From Synechococcus sp. AG-679-C18 (GTDB lineage: Bacteria > Cyanobacteriota > Cyanobacteriia > PCC-6307 > Cyanobiaceae), in the NCBI GenBank assembly GCA_003210755.1, contig QCUL01000007.1, positions 1 through 64,000 on the forward strand: 64,000 nucleotides of DNA, written 5' to 3'. Under the pieces are notes generated by a model that was not told the DNA's origin, ran no database searches, and saw only the letters and a list, made by a program, of their open reading frames with translations. A program made the translations under genes and the position numbers. This document shows positions 54,861 to 63,612 of this stretch, piece after piece (position 1 is the stretch's first letter; every line of letters begins with the position of its first letter).

Positions 54861-55501
54861 TGCTGGCGACCTTGCCATCGCTTTAGTGGACTCAAATCTT
54901 CGCCAAAAGAATCGAACAGCCTTACCACCAAAAAATCAATCATTTCATTGAGACTTTCAGGGTGGGTATACCAAGCAGGGATGGGAGGGGCGATCCTTGC
55001 TCCAGCTTCAGCAAGAGAAGTCAGGTTACGAAGATGAATCAGGCTCCACGGCATTTCTCTTGGAGCAAGCACCAGCGGTCTTCCTTCCTTGAGATGAACA
55101 TCTGCACAACGTTCAAGTAAATCGCTTGCTATTCCTGCAGCAATTCTCCCCACAGTGCCCATCGAGCAGGGAACAATCACCATGCCTCTGGTGATTACAC
55201 TTCCACTGGCGATTGTCGCTGCTTGATCTCCCCAACGATGGCAAGTTAATGATCCAGTTTTGACATCTAACCGGTTTCTCCAAAATTGTTCTTGAAGATC
55301 CGGATCAACAGGTACTTGGATAGATTGCTCCGCAGACCACACTTCATGAGCTCCACGACTCATGATTAGATGTACATTTCGTTCCTGTCGAAGTAAAAGC
55401 TGCAGAGCTCGTTCGGCAAGAGGTTGAGCAGATGCACCACTCACTCCAATGACATATGGATAATCTGATTGATGAGAAGCGGACAAATCCTTAACCCTCA
55501 C
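54857..55501 (-). CDS. ubiX: flavin prenyltransferase UbiX
   Basis: 214 residues. Makes prenylated FMN for UbiD-type decarboxylases. Signature elements: VIGVSGASAQPLAERALQLL at the FMN site, SGSVITRGMVIVPCSMGTVGRIAAGI, DVHLKEGRPLVLAPREMPWSLIHLRNL and the C-terminal ARIAPPIPAWY. Full length. The start overlaps the end of the upstream RNB-family gene by 11 bases. Confidence 0.95.
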   Translation of the reverse strand: MRVKDLSASHQSDYPYVIGVSGASAQPLAERALQLLLRQERNVHLIMSRGAHEVWSAEQSIQVPVDPDLQEQFWRNRLDVKTGSLTCHRWGDQAATIASGSVITRGMVIVPCSMGTVGRIAAGIASDLLERCADVHLKEGRPLVLAPREMPWSLIHLRNLTSLAEAGARIAPPIPAWYTHPESLNEMIDFLVVRLFDSFGEDLSPLKRWQGRQQ

Positions 55502-57854
55502 TGACAGCCACAGGCATGGGGGAATGAGTCTCGGCAGAAGCAGTGACTACATCTAGATCGATCTGATTACGCAACACATCAACTTTTGTCACGCAAACTG
55601 TGACTGGATCACCAAGTTTGTAAACCCGACGATTCCGACGACCCACAAGTCGATTTTGACGTGAGCGATATTCGTACCAATCGTCATTTAAAGAACTGAC
55701 ATGTACGAGGCCCTCAACCATAGAAGGTGCAATTTCTACGAAGAATCCATAGCTTTGGACACCGCTAATAACACCTTGCTGCTCATGATCGAGCATGGGT
55801 TGTGCACTCCGTGCTTGTGCCATGGCAATCACATCCCTGCACAACTCTGCTTTCTGGCGACGTCTGGCATTGAGTCTCTGAAGATGACGTTCTTGAAGGA
55901 GCTCGTTTAATCTCTGATTGAGTGATCCACTAAAGAGAGGCCACGTAATTCTTGAGACAGCTCCTTTCTTGCCAACGTTGACTGTTTCTTTCTGCCGCAC
56001 ACTGGGACGATCTTTGCCGTCATTTAAAAGTTGACATAATACTTGCTGATTCAATATGTCTGCGTAATGCAGGGTGGGACAGCACCATGGAGCTAACATC
56101 TGATTAGCTTCATTTTTGACTTCTGAAGTGTCGTTTTCTGGGTCAATATCTAGTTGGATTTTTTCTATTTCAGATGCTGATTCTTCGTATTTATTAGTAA
56201 GAGGTAGTTGTTTTGAACTATTCTTTAAAAGCTTCAAATGTGTTTCCGGAAGTGTTTGTCTTAGCTGCATGTTGAGAACCCGTCTAGACGGATTTCCAAT
56301 CAAAGCTTGGGACAGGACTGAAGCAGATGTTGTTCCCTCCTCATCAAGAGAAAGAGGCACATCTAAAGCAATTGCAGCTTTGGCAACGTCGTTCAATGTT
56401 CCGCTCTCAGGATCATTGGCGTGTAGGACAAAGGCTGGAAGATTGAAATCCAAGCAATGCTGAGTCCATGTTGCGTGAGCTGCTCGCAAGAAAACAGACA
56501 AGATTGAAAAGGGGTCTTCCTCTCTCAGAGGTTCTATCCACTGACGATTGCCTCCACAAGGTTCAGTGGTGCGTAAGTCTCCTAAAGAATCTAAGTCTGG
56601 TTCCAGAAGATCCAATTCGGTTTGCCCACGTCTTAGCTCTGCTGCATGAAGTGCTTTGGCACAGAACAAAAGAGTCTCGAGCTGTCCAATTTGATCTTTG
56701 ATTGGTTTGAGAGCTGTTGGGATTGCTCGCGAGCGTGGTTTTCGTCCTGCTAACGCAGACAACATCTCACAATTCACTTCCCCAACAGGACAAATCTGAG
56801 TCAAACAGAATTCCCAATCGAGAACTTCGCCTTCAGAATCAATATCGATACAAACACTGACAGCCGATTGTGATTCTTTAACTTTGAATGCTGTCGCTTT
56901 AGAAAGGTTTGGACTGAGGAGTGGGATCCACTTATTGCCAAGACAAAGAGCTTCGCTTTGTTCGCACAACCATTGATCAAGACTATTTCCTGGATTAATC
57001 CTTTCAGCGACAGCGGGCGAATGAATCCACAGCCTGGTTCCGCCTGCAAATGGCATGACGTGGGCTGCTGGAAGTTGCGGAGCGTCATCAATTAACCAGT
57101 TACTCAATAGTAAAGAGGGCTGGTCAGTGAGATCTTTGCGTCTTTTATCTGAGGGTGCTTTGAGAGTTGTTCTTGGAGCACTAGTTCTGTTGTGCAAATG
57201 GGCTTTAGTCAGTAAAAGATCACGATCAGCATCAACTCCACCATTCAGGGGAAGTGAACGTGCAACGTGAGCTCGAGCTGGATGCTGAGCGATTGGGAAT
57301 CGATCCAGCTGCACTTCCACAACTGATGTGGAAGGTTCCTCTTGTTGATATTGGATGTCACTCTCGGGTAATTCGATGGAAGCGAGTAATCGATCATCCA
57401 GGGGAATAGCAAGAAGCTTCTCCTCCTGCTGTTGGACATGAGCTAGAAGACTGGTTGTCGCTCTTTGCAGAATGCACTGCACACCTCCTTCTGGAGAGCG
57501 ACGACGTCCCGCATCCCGAATGATTCGCACGAGTACGCGGTCACCATTCCAAGCATGATTGAGCTGATGGTCGCGAATGTAGATGTCTTCACCGCCATCA
57601 TCTCGAATGGCGAAACAGAAACCCTTGCTGCTGCACCGCAAACGTGCCTCGATCATCCCGATGTCATCACCTCTGGAAATGGATCCTTCCTCGGTAAGAC
57701 TTAGAACTCCAAGGCGATCGAGACCTTTCAGAGCAATATCCAGAGACTGTTTGTCAGCTCGGTTGCTTAAGCGGAGAATTTTTTCAAGCTTGCTGACCTC
57801 AAGGGAATCGTCAAAAGGGACCTGGTCAAGAAGGTCGGCGACCGTGAATTTCAT
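55491..57854 (-). CDS. RNase II/R (RNB) family protein with degenerate catalytic site
   Basis: 787 residues from ATG 57854 (MKFTVADLLDQ, the usual start; the track adds 15). Layout is that of RNase R: N-terminal winged/cold-shock parts with SKGFCFAIRDDGGEDIYI, an RNB domain at about 250-650, and a C-terminal S1 domain (GVISGVQSYGFFVEI...LVHVSSL). But the RNB metal motif DxxxxxDxDD is reduced to LSNWLIDDAP (only the final DD kept), and the SPIRRY catalytic-Arg motif reads CCPTLHYADI, with Arg lost. Exonuclease activity is therefore doubtful; RNA binding may remain. It is upstream of ubiX in the same run. Confidence 0.85.
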   Translation of the reverse strand: MKFTVADLLDQVPFDDSLEVSKLEKILRLSNRADKQSLDIALKGLDRLGVLSLTEEGSISRGDDIGMIEARLRCSSKGFCFAIRDDGGEDIYIRDHQLNHAWNGDRVLVRIIRDAGRRRSPEGGVQCILQRATTSLLAHVQQQEEKLLAIPLDDRLLASIELPESDIQYQQEEPSTSVVEVQLDRFPIAQHPARAHVARSLPLNGGVDADRDLLLTKAHLHNRTSAPRTTLKAPSDKRRKDLTDQPSLLLSNWLIDDAPQLPAAHVMPFAGGTRLWIHSPAVAERINPGNSLDQWLCEQSEALCLGNKWIPLLSPNLSKATAFKVKESQSAVSVCIDIDSEGEVLDWEFCLTQICPVGEVNCEMLSALAGRKPRSRAIPTALKPIKDQIGQLETLLFCAKALHAAELRRGQTELDLLEPDLDSLGDLRTTEPCGGNRQWIEPLREEDPFSILSVFLRAAHATWTQHCLDFNLPAFVLHANDPESGTLNDVAKAAIALDVPLSLDEEGTTSASVLSQALIGNPSRRVLNMQLRQTLPETHLKLLKNSSKQLPLTNKYEESASEIEKIQLDIDPENDTSEVKNEANQMLAPWCCPTLHYADILNQQVLCQLLNDGKDRPSVRQKETVNVGKKGAVSRITWPLFSGSLNQRLNELLQERHLQRLNARRRQKAELCRDVIAMAQARSAQPMLDHEQQGVISGVQSYGFFVEIAPSMVEGLVHVSSLNDDWYEYRSRQNRLVGRRNRRVYKLGDPVTVCVTKVDVLRNQIDLDVVTASAETHSPMPVAVSEG

Positions 57855-57980
57855 CGGAACGTGAAAGAAACCGGCCTTCAGGACCGGGAGTTGAGTCAAA
57901 ACAGTTGCACTCGAAGAGTTGGTAGTGCAGAAAGTTATTAACGATTTAATCCTAATCGCAAGGCAGTATTGAATCCATGT

Positions 57981-58286
57981 CTATTCCTCAGTTTGCGTTG
58001 ATCCCAACCCGGCTTGCAGCATCGGCATCAACAACCGCACCCCGATGATTAAAAATCCAGTGGACGCCACGAGTTGCAACCACTCAGCTGGAATCACCGC
58101 AGATAAGGATCCACCTGCAATAGCCCCAATCAAGCTGGCGAGAACTAAAGCGCTGGAAGATCCCAAAAACACAGCCAATGGACGATCTGATGTGCCACTG
58201 ATTGCCACAGTCGCTAACTGGGTTTTATCTCCGAGCTCCGCTAAGAATACGGTTACAAAGGTGGAAAAGAGGAGAGTGAAATCCAT
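57981..58286 (-). CDS. half-size Gdt1/UPF0016 cation exchanger, copy 1
   Basis: About 101 residues from ATG 58286 (MDFTLLFST); the track's 58313 overlaps the preceding gene. Three helices carrying ELGDKTQLA, the ion-binding motif of Gdt1/TMEM165/Mnx exporters. Full-size members have two such motifs, so a half protein must pair. The adjacent copy supplies the other half. Family members export Mn2+ (and Ca2+) in cyanobacteria and chloroplasts. Confidence 0.9.
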   Translation of the reverse strand: MDFTLLFSTFVTVFLAELGDKTQLATVAISGTSDRPLAVFLGSSSALVLASLIGAIAGGSLSAVIPAEWLQLVASTGFLIIGVRLLMPMLQAGLGSTQTEE

Positions 58287-58293
58287 AACAAAT

Positions 58294-58623
58294 TCAAAAT
58301 GACTGGGTTTCAAGCAGAGACTTCAAAGCCTGACTTCCCAGCCATACTCCCAGTCCTACCATTAAGAGTCCTGCCATTTGTTCCAGCCGTTCAGGGGGAA
58401 GAATGGTGGAAAGCCAGCGTCCAACAAGAACACCAACAAGGCTTGAGCAGATCAAAGCCATGGCGGCGCCGGTGAACACCAACCATGGTTCACCTGATTG
58501 TGCTGAAAGAAGGAGAGTTGCTAATTGCGTTTTGTCTCCCAATTCAGCCAAAAACACAGTTGTAAATGTGCTGAGCAGAACAGCGTTGAATCCAAGCTTG
58601 CTGTCACTGCCGGCTTCAGTCAT
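58294..58623 (-). CDS. half-size Gdt1/UPF0016 cation exchanger, copy 2
   Basis: 109 residues, three helices with ELGDKTQLATLL, parallel to the downstream copy. It ends seven bases before that gene, so both are probably translated together and may form a heterodimer, as proposed for paired half-size Mn exchangers in other cyanobacteria. It begins a few bases inside the end of the YkgJ-like gene. Confidence 0.9.
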   Translation of the reverse strand: MTEAGSDSKLGFNAVLLSTFTTVFLAELGDKTQLATLLLSAQSGEPWLVFTGAAMALICSSLVGVLVGRWLSTILPPERLEQMAGLLMVGLGVWLGSQALKSLLETQSF

Positions 58624-58990
58624 CAGAATCCTGGGTTGTACGAATCAATCGCTCGAACTTACGCATTTCTAGGCTCCTTCCGCCATGGACCGATCGAATT
58701 TGCTGTCGACAGCATCCAATAGCGAAGGCATCTGCTTCTTCCGTTGATATGTCGAATAAATCTGGAAGAGCGCTCACTCGGCAGAAATCGGGCCGATTCT
58801 CATAAATCATGCACCGACGCCCTCCTTGATCAAAGTGCCGACACCATCCATCTTTTCCAACCATTTCAAGGTAAAGATTTTGCTGATCAGGCCTAAGGGC
58901 CGCTAATGCTTCCTGTCGTTCATCAGGTGCAAGCCTGCAGCAAGCGCCGCATTGATTCAGGCAGGACCAGTGGAGTTGGTGGCGGCTCAT
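58616..58990 (-). CDS. YkgJ-like cysteine-cluster protein
   Basis: 124 residues with the zinc/iron-binding pattern CLNQCGACC near the start, then WCRHFDQGGRRCMIYENRPDFCR, which supplies the other Cys, and CC near residue 93. This is the YkgJ/UPF0153 metal-chelating family; the bound metal and role are unknown. It overlaps the next gene by eight bases, placing it with the presumed Mn exporters. Confidence 0.88.
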   Translation of the reverse strand: MSRHQLHWSCLNQCGACCRLAPDERQEALAALRPDQQNLYLEMVGKDGWCRHFDQGGRRCMIYENRPDFCRVSALPDLFDISTEEADAFAIGCCRQQIRSVHGGRSLEMRKFERLIRTTQDSDD

Positions 58991-59109
58991 GGGTTTAATT
59001 CACGAAGCGCTGTGACAAGGAGTCACAGTGATGACTCTCTCTGCAGGCAATGAGGTTGAAGGCCTCGTAACCTTTAGGAGGTTTCATACTCATCAACTGT
59101 TTTCGTTCC

Positions 59110-59217
59110 ATGGGAATTGATATCCATCTGATCGCGAATTTTGGGGCTCTTGCTCTGATTACGCTTGCTGGTCCTGCGGTGATCTTCATTCTCTTCTATC
59201 GGCGCGGGGCTCTTTGA
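59110..59217 (+). CDS. psb30: photosystem II protein Psb30 (Ycf12)
   Basis: A 35-residue protein too short for the ORF track. ATG 59110 to TGA 59215-59217. Short N-terminus ([12 protein letters not shown]), one membrane helix ([18 protein letters not shown]) with the conserved LxGP of Ycf12, and a basic RRGAL end. Psb30 sits near cytochrome b559 at the edge of photosystem II and aids its stability. AGGAGG occurs about 25 bases upstream, too far to be a normal site. Its last 22 bases overlap the end of the ClC gene on the other strand. Confidence 0.9.
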   Translation: MGIDIHLIANFGALALITLAGPAVIFILFYRRGAL

Positions 59218-60560
59218 AGGTTTGCGAGTCCGTGATAAACCGGTGTTCTGCAGACCAGTCGACCGGTGTAAGCGGCAATTACGGCCGTAAGGCAGGCGCC
59301 TGCAAATAATTCTTGATCGCCTACAAGGCGCCAGGAAAAAATAATTGAAACAAGCGGAAGCTGTGTTGCGCCGGAAAGTCCTGCTGCTAAACCAAGACCG
59401 ACTCCAATTTGGGTGCTGAACCCGATCACGGCGCAAACGGTGTAGCCGAGGACGGCACCAAAGGTCAGAGATGGGTCGATAAGGCCTCCAGGAACGCCTG
59501 GCGCAAGTGCAAGCATTGGTCCGATCACGCGAACAACTGTGATCCAAATACTTAAGAGACCAGAATTCCATTCACTGTGTTCAGAGCCAAGTTCTGGCAG
59601 CCCTTGGTCGAGCAGCTGTTTGACAAGAGCTTCTCCATCTGCAGTACTAGTACCCCAGCTCAGTAAAGCAAGCAGACTTAATCCCCCGCCGAGAAAAAGC
59701 CCAGTGCGCAGGGGTCGCTGGCGAACGATGGGTGCCAAATAAGATGTGGCCCAGACCAATCCCCGGTTGAAAAATCCACCCACTACTCCTGCTGCAATCC
59801 CAATAGGTATTGCAAGCAAAAGTTGCTCTCTCTCCGGGGCAAACACATTGATCAGGCCTAAACCGAAGATTGGTTGACCGCCGAGGTTTGAAAAGCCAGC
59901 TGCTGCAACGCAGACAACCAAGGCTGGCCAGATTGTGACGATCGAGTATTCAGCTGTGAGCTCTTCAAGCATGAACACAACCCCAAGAAGAGGAGTGTTA
60001 AATCCCCCTGCTAGACCGGCTCCGCCTCCGATAGCGACCATTTGTCGTTCTGTCAAAGATGGCATCCAATTAGGCCAACGTTTTTGAGAGGCTCGCGCCA
60101 CTGCAGCGCCAAATTCAACAACTGGGCCCTCGCGTCCCAGTGGAAACATCGCAGATGTTGCGATCGACCAAAGTAACCCTCGCTGAACCGTGCTGGTGGT
60201 ATTCATCGCTTGTGGCATCAACGATGGATCTTCAAGAGCGTTCATCGTTGAGGGAATCCCTGATCCAGAGCCAGCACGCCAAGGCCCTCGTTGAAGCAGT
60301 AGGAGGACTGGCATTATCACCAATGGGGCGAGGGCTATAAGGACACCAATCAATGTCCAATTGGCTTGTCCCCTGGTTGGTAAAAAGCCAAAAAGCCATT
60401 CCTGAATTCGGTCTACGAGATTCAGAGGTAGACAGGCCAGGCCAATAAGTACTCCAACAACTAGCAAGCCAATGAAGTGGCGTGCTAGTCGCGTTAGTTC
60501 GTTGAACTTAGATGTGGCCTTAGTTCTCAGCGCGATTTTGCTGTAATTCTCTGAGGTCAT
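59196..60560 (-). CDS. ClC-type chloride channel/transporter
   Basis: 454 residues from ATG 60560, which overlaps the recJ stop as ATGA; the track start at 60584 adds eight. About ten to twelve helices. ClC selectivity motifs are seen: [21 protein letters not shown], and a late [16 protein letters not shown]. The external gating Glu (in REGPVVE) is retained. Exports or exchanges chloride, possibly in the thylakoid. The end overlaps psb30. Confidence 0.92.
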   Translation of the reverse strand: MTSENYSKIALRTKATSKFNELTRLARHFIGLLVVGVLIGLACLPLNLVDRIQEWLFGFLPTRGQANWTLIGVLIALAPLVIMPVLLLLQRGPWRAGSGSGIPSTMNALEDPSLMPQAMNTTSTVQRGLLWSIATSAMFPLGREGPVVEFGAAVARASQKRWPNWMPSLTERQMVAIGGGAGLAGGFNTPLLGVVFMLEELTAEYSIVTIWPALVVCVAAAGFSNLGGQPIFGLGLINVFAPEREQLLLAIPIGIAAGVVGGFFNRGLVWATSYLAPIVRQRPLRTGLFLGGGLSLLALLSWGTSTADGEALVKQLLDQGLPELGSEHSEWNSGLLSIWITVVRVIGPMLALAPGVPGGLIDPSLTFGAVLGYTVCAVIGFSTQIGVGLGLAAGLSGATQLPLVSIIFSWRLVGDQELFAGACLTAVIAAYTGRLVCRTPVYHGLANLQRAPRR

Positions 60561-62461
60561 GGAATGAGGCCGAGACCAATGCAAGCCTCTCGAATCAGGT
60601 CAGCAACGTAGGGGTGTCTTGCTCTGTTGTCTTCACTTTCGAATACCCCCTGGCTGTTAACACTGATCGATAGCTTTTCCCCAGATGGATTCAGGATCTC
60701 CAACTCACTTTCTCCTTGCCTTCGACATCGATAGACACCGTTGCTGCGACGAAGATCCATGGATGCATGGTGTTCACGAAGAGCCTGAATTTCAAGTTGG
60801 AGTTTTGCCTCACCCTGCCAACGATTGAGGTTGACTTTGAAAGCAACATCGAGTGTCTTCGGGAGAGGCTGGCTCTGTTGCCACCGCCAAGCAATCGCCT
60901 CCCGCTGACACTCTCCTTGCGCAAGGGTGAGTTTTAGATGACCGCCGCGCAGTAGTCGTTGTGATGTCACTTCGCAGGCTCTCGACCAAAAGAGTGGGGC
61001 TGGATGGCCAATTCCAAATGGCTCCAAGGAAAGCAACGCCGACCACAGTTCGTGATTAATTGACGAAAAGGATAAAAGTGCTTCTGGTTCAACCAGAATC
61101 CCCTCCCCACGTTCCTGAACCCATTTTAGTGCCAATGCATTGAGTGCTTTATGTAAGTCGTGCACATGATCTGCCCTCACAGTGAACCCCCCAGCTGCGG
61201 GGTGGCCGCCATACCTCTCGAGAAGGGATGAGCAGTCGTCAAGAGCCCTGTCCACAGCAAATCCTCCTGGTGCCCGCATTGATGCCCGCATCATTCCGTC
61301 TCCGTCTGCTGCTAACAAGGCAGTCGGGCGTTGAAATCGTTCCATAAGTCGTGCAGCGACGATGCCAATGACACCGTGGTGCCAATGTCCTTGAGCCAGC
61401 AGAAGAAACGGTGGCAATGGAGCACGATCAGACTCTAATAAGGCCAAGGCTTCGGCTTCAATGGCATCACAAAGTTCTCGCCGCTGTCGGTTCAGACTGT
61501 CGCAGCGACGGCCAAGCTCAATAGCGTTGTTTGGATCAGTAGCGGTTAATAAATCAACCACCAGTTGTGGATCGCCGATTCTTCCTACGGCATTAATTCT
61601 TGGGGCCAATTGAAAACCAATGTCATCGGCTCTAAGGGGTCGATCACCGAGTCCAGCGAGCTGCTGGAGGGCACGCACTCCAGGGCAGTTGCTTTCATGT
61701 AAGTAAAGCAGCCCTTCCCTTAATAGGGTTCTATTTGCTCCTGTGAGCGGCGCCATATCGGCCACAGTGCCAATGCAAAACAGATCTCTTGCACTCGTAA
61801 TGGCAGTTGGTTGATCCATTTTTTCTGAGAGTTCGCGCGCCAGCACATAGGCGAGTCCAACTCCTGCAAGGCCCCGGTATGGAGATTGGTCTGGTGTTGT
61901 GGCCGGATGAATCAGAGCGAGAGCTTTCGGGCGTTTTTTTGGAAGTGTGTGGTGATCAGTAAGGACAACCTCCATCTCCAGATCCTCTGCTCTGCTCAGG
62001 GCTTCATGAGCCGCTACACCGTTATCGACGGTGACGATTAAACGGACTCCAAGGCCATGGAGTTCGTTCACCATGGAGCAGTTCAAGCCGTACCCATCAG
62101 CGATACGGCTAGGGATCGCTGCCTGTGGTTCTGCACCAAGCGTCCGCAAGGTTCTCAGCAACAATGCAGTGCTGGTCATGCCATCTGCGTCGTAATCGCC
62201 ACAGATGGCAAGACGCTCACCTCTTACACAGGCCTGATGCAATCTTTGAACAGCTTTCTCTAACTCAGGAAAGTGATCATCTGGATTTGGTAAAGGTGGA
62301 TCATGCAGCAGAGCATTCACCTGATCTGGTTGGGTGAGACCACGACGGAACAGCAGTACCCGAAGAGGTTCAGGCAGCGGAACCTCATCCAAGGCAGTGG
62401 AGTCAATCCCCCGAGGTAATTGCCATTGCTGAGAGGAAAAGGCAAATGGCAACTGGCACAT
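60557..62461 (-). CDS. recJ: single-stranded-DNA exonuclease RecJ
   Basis: 634 residues. 5'-3' exonuclease of recombination and mismatch repair. DHH motifs: AICGDYDADGMTST (motif I), VTVDNGVAAHE (II), VVLTDHHTLPK (III), then LAPRINAVGRIGDP, and the DHHA1 GYGGHPAAGGFTV-type site (ERYGGHPAAGGFTV). The C-terminal OB domain is present. Full length. Confidence 0.95.
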   Translation of the reverse strand: MCQLPFAFSSQQWQLPRGIDSTALDEVPLPEPLRVLLFRRGLTQPDQVNALLHDPPLPNPDDHFPELEKAVQRLHQACVRGERLAICGDYDADGMTSTALLLRTLRTLGAEPQAAIPSRIADGYGLNCSMVNELHGLGVRLIVTVDNGVAAHEALSRAEDLEMEVVLTDHHTLPKKRPKALALIHPATTPDQSPYRGLAGVGLAYVLARELSEKMDQPTAITSARDLFCIGTVADMAPLTGANRTLLREGLLYLHESNCPGVRALQQLAGLGDRPLRADDIGFQLAPRINAVGRIGDPQLVVDLLTATDPNNAIELGRRCDSLNRQRRELCDAIEAEALALLESDRAPLPPFLLLAQGHWHHGVIGIVAARLMERFQRPTALLAADGDGMMRASMRAPGGFAVDRALDDCSSLLERYGGHPAAGGFTVRADHVHDLHKALNALALKWVQERGEGILVEPEALLSFSSINHELWSALLSLEPFGIGHPAPLFWSRACEVTSQRLLRGGHLKLTLAQGECQREAIAWRWQQSQPLPKTLDVAFKVNLNRWQGEAKLQLEIQALREHHASMDLRRSNGVYRCRRQGESELEILNPSGEKLSISVNSQGVFESEDNRARHPYVADLIREACIGLGLIP

Positions 62462-62512
62462 GCTCGGTGAATCTTCATTTTGCTTTGTCCTTCAAGCTGT
62501 TGCTTGAATTGC

Positions 62513-63280
62513 ATGAGCGGCATGCCTGCTTTGAAAGCCGTGTTCTGGGATGTGGATGGCACCCTTGCAGACACCGAAATGGAAGGACATCGACCAGCCT
62601 TTAATCTCGCTTTTGCCGAGCAGGGTCTTAGTTGGACGTGGGATCCTGAGACGTACATGCGCTTGCTGAGCATTCCTGGCGGCAGTCTTCGAATGAAAAC
62701 TTATGCACAGCAGCGTGGCGAATCATTGAGTGATGAGCAGTTGAACGAACTGCGCTCTTCAAAACAACGTCACTATCTTCAAAAAGTTGGTTCAGGAGGT
62801 GTTTGTCTAAGGCCAGGAGTTCTGAGACTTCTGAGAGAACTTCAGATTCGGACGATTGCTCAGTGGATTGTTACAAGTAGTGGAGCTTCTTCGGTGTCAG
62901 CGTTGTTGGAGAACATGTTTCCTAATGGAGATCATCCATTTTCTGGCGTTCTAAGTGCTGATGATGTGATACAGCATAAACCTTATCCAGAGCCTTATTT
63001 GCGTGCTCTTCAACTCAGCAATACCAGTCCAGATAATGCTTTGGTTTTGGAGGATTCAGCTGCAGGCCTTCAATCAGCAAGCAATGCTGGGCTGCGATGT
63101 CTCCTGACGCCGTCTGCATGGGATCGAAAGGTTCGTCATTATCAAAATGAGGCTGTAGCGGTGATGGATCATTTAGGTAGCTCCAACAATCCTTGCAAAA
63201 TTATCAAAGGCCCCCCTTGTGTGGATGGCTTTGTCACGCTGGAGTACTTGGAGATGCTTCTCGTCTTACCTGAACGATGA
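62513..63280 (+). CDS. HAD-superfamily hydrolase, CbbY-like
   Basis: About 255 residues from ATG 62513; the track's start adds eleven unlikely residues. HAD motif I FWDVDGTLADTE, motif II VTSSGASS, the Lys loop IQHKPYPEPYL and motif III LVLEDSAAGLQSA. The cap and the DGTLADTEMEGHR signature match CbbY of Calvin-cycle organisms, which removes the Rubisco inhibitor XuBP. That substrate is inferred. The divergent gene upstream is recJ. Confidence 0.88.
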   Translation: MSGMPALKAVFWDVDGTLADTEMEGHRPAFNLAFAEQGLSWTWDPETYMRLLSIPGGSLRMKTYAQQRGESLSDEQLNELRSSKQRHYLQKVGSGGVCLRPGVLRLLRELQIRTIAQWIVTSSGASSVSALLENMFPNGDHPFSGVLSADDVIQHKPYPEPYLRALQLSNTSPDNALVLEDSAAGLQSASNAGLRCLLTPSAWDRKVRHYQNEAVAVMDHLGSSNNPCKIIKGPPCVDGFVTLEYLEMLLVLPER

Positions 63281-63612
63281 CGACACATCTCACCCGCTAC
63301 GAACAAGTCCAACGCAAATTTGGTTTTCAGCTCACAAGAGCCTTGATGGGATCTTGGCGTCGGCGCAGTTTGGGTGTTCTTTCCTTACTTCTGGGGTTCA
63401 TTCTTGGCAGTAACTTCACGATGTATTGGTATCAAGAAGTCGGCCAGCGCCCTGTGGTTGTGCTTTTCATGGTGGTGATTATTGAATTACTGGTGAGAGC
63501 AAGGACTTACGTGAGAAGCGAACCGTGGCCGCTTGGATGGCTGGCCATCGACAACATCCGCATTGGGGCGGTTTATGCCGTTGTCTTCGAGGCCTTTAAA
63601 CTTGGATCTTGA
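63277..63612 (+). CDS. Ycf20-like (DUF565) membrane protein
   Basis: 111 residues. A basic N-terminal helix (TRYEQVQRKFGFQLTRALMGSWRRRS) followed by two membrane helices (LGVLSLLLGFILGSNFTMYW and RPVVVLFMVVIIELLVRA) and the closing LAIDNIRIGAVYAVVFEAFKLGS. This is DUF565/Ycf20, a cyanobacterial and plastid family linked to non-photochemical quenching in green algae. The start overlaps the previous stop by four bases. Confidence 0.88.
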   Translation: MTTHLTRYEQVQRKFGFQLTRALMGSWRRRSLGVLSLLLGFILGSNFTMYWYQEVGQRPVVVLFMVVIIELLVRARTYVRSEPWPLGWLAIDNIRIGAVYAVVFEAFKLGS

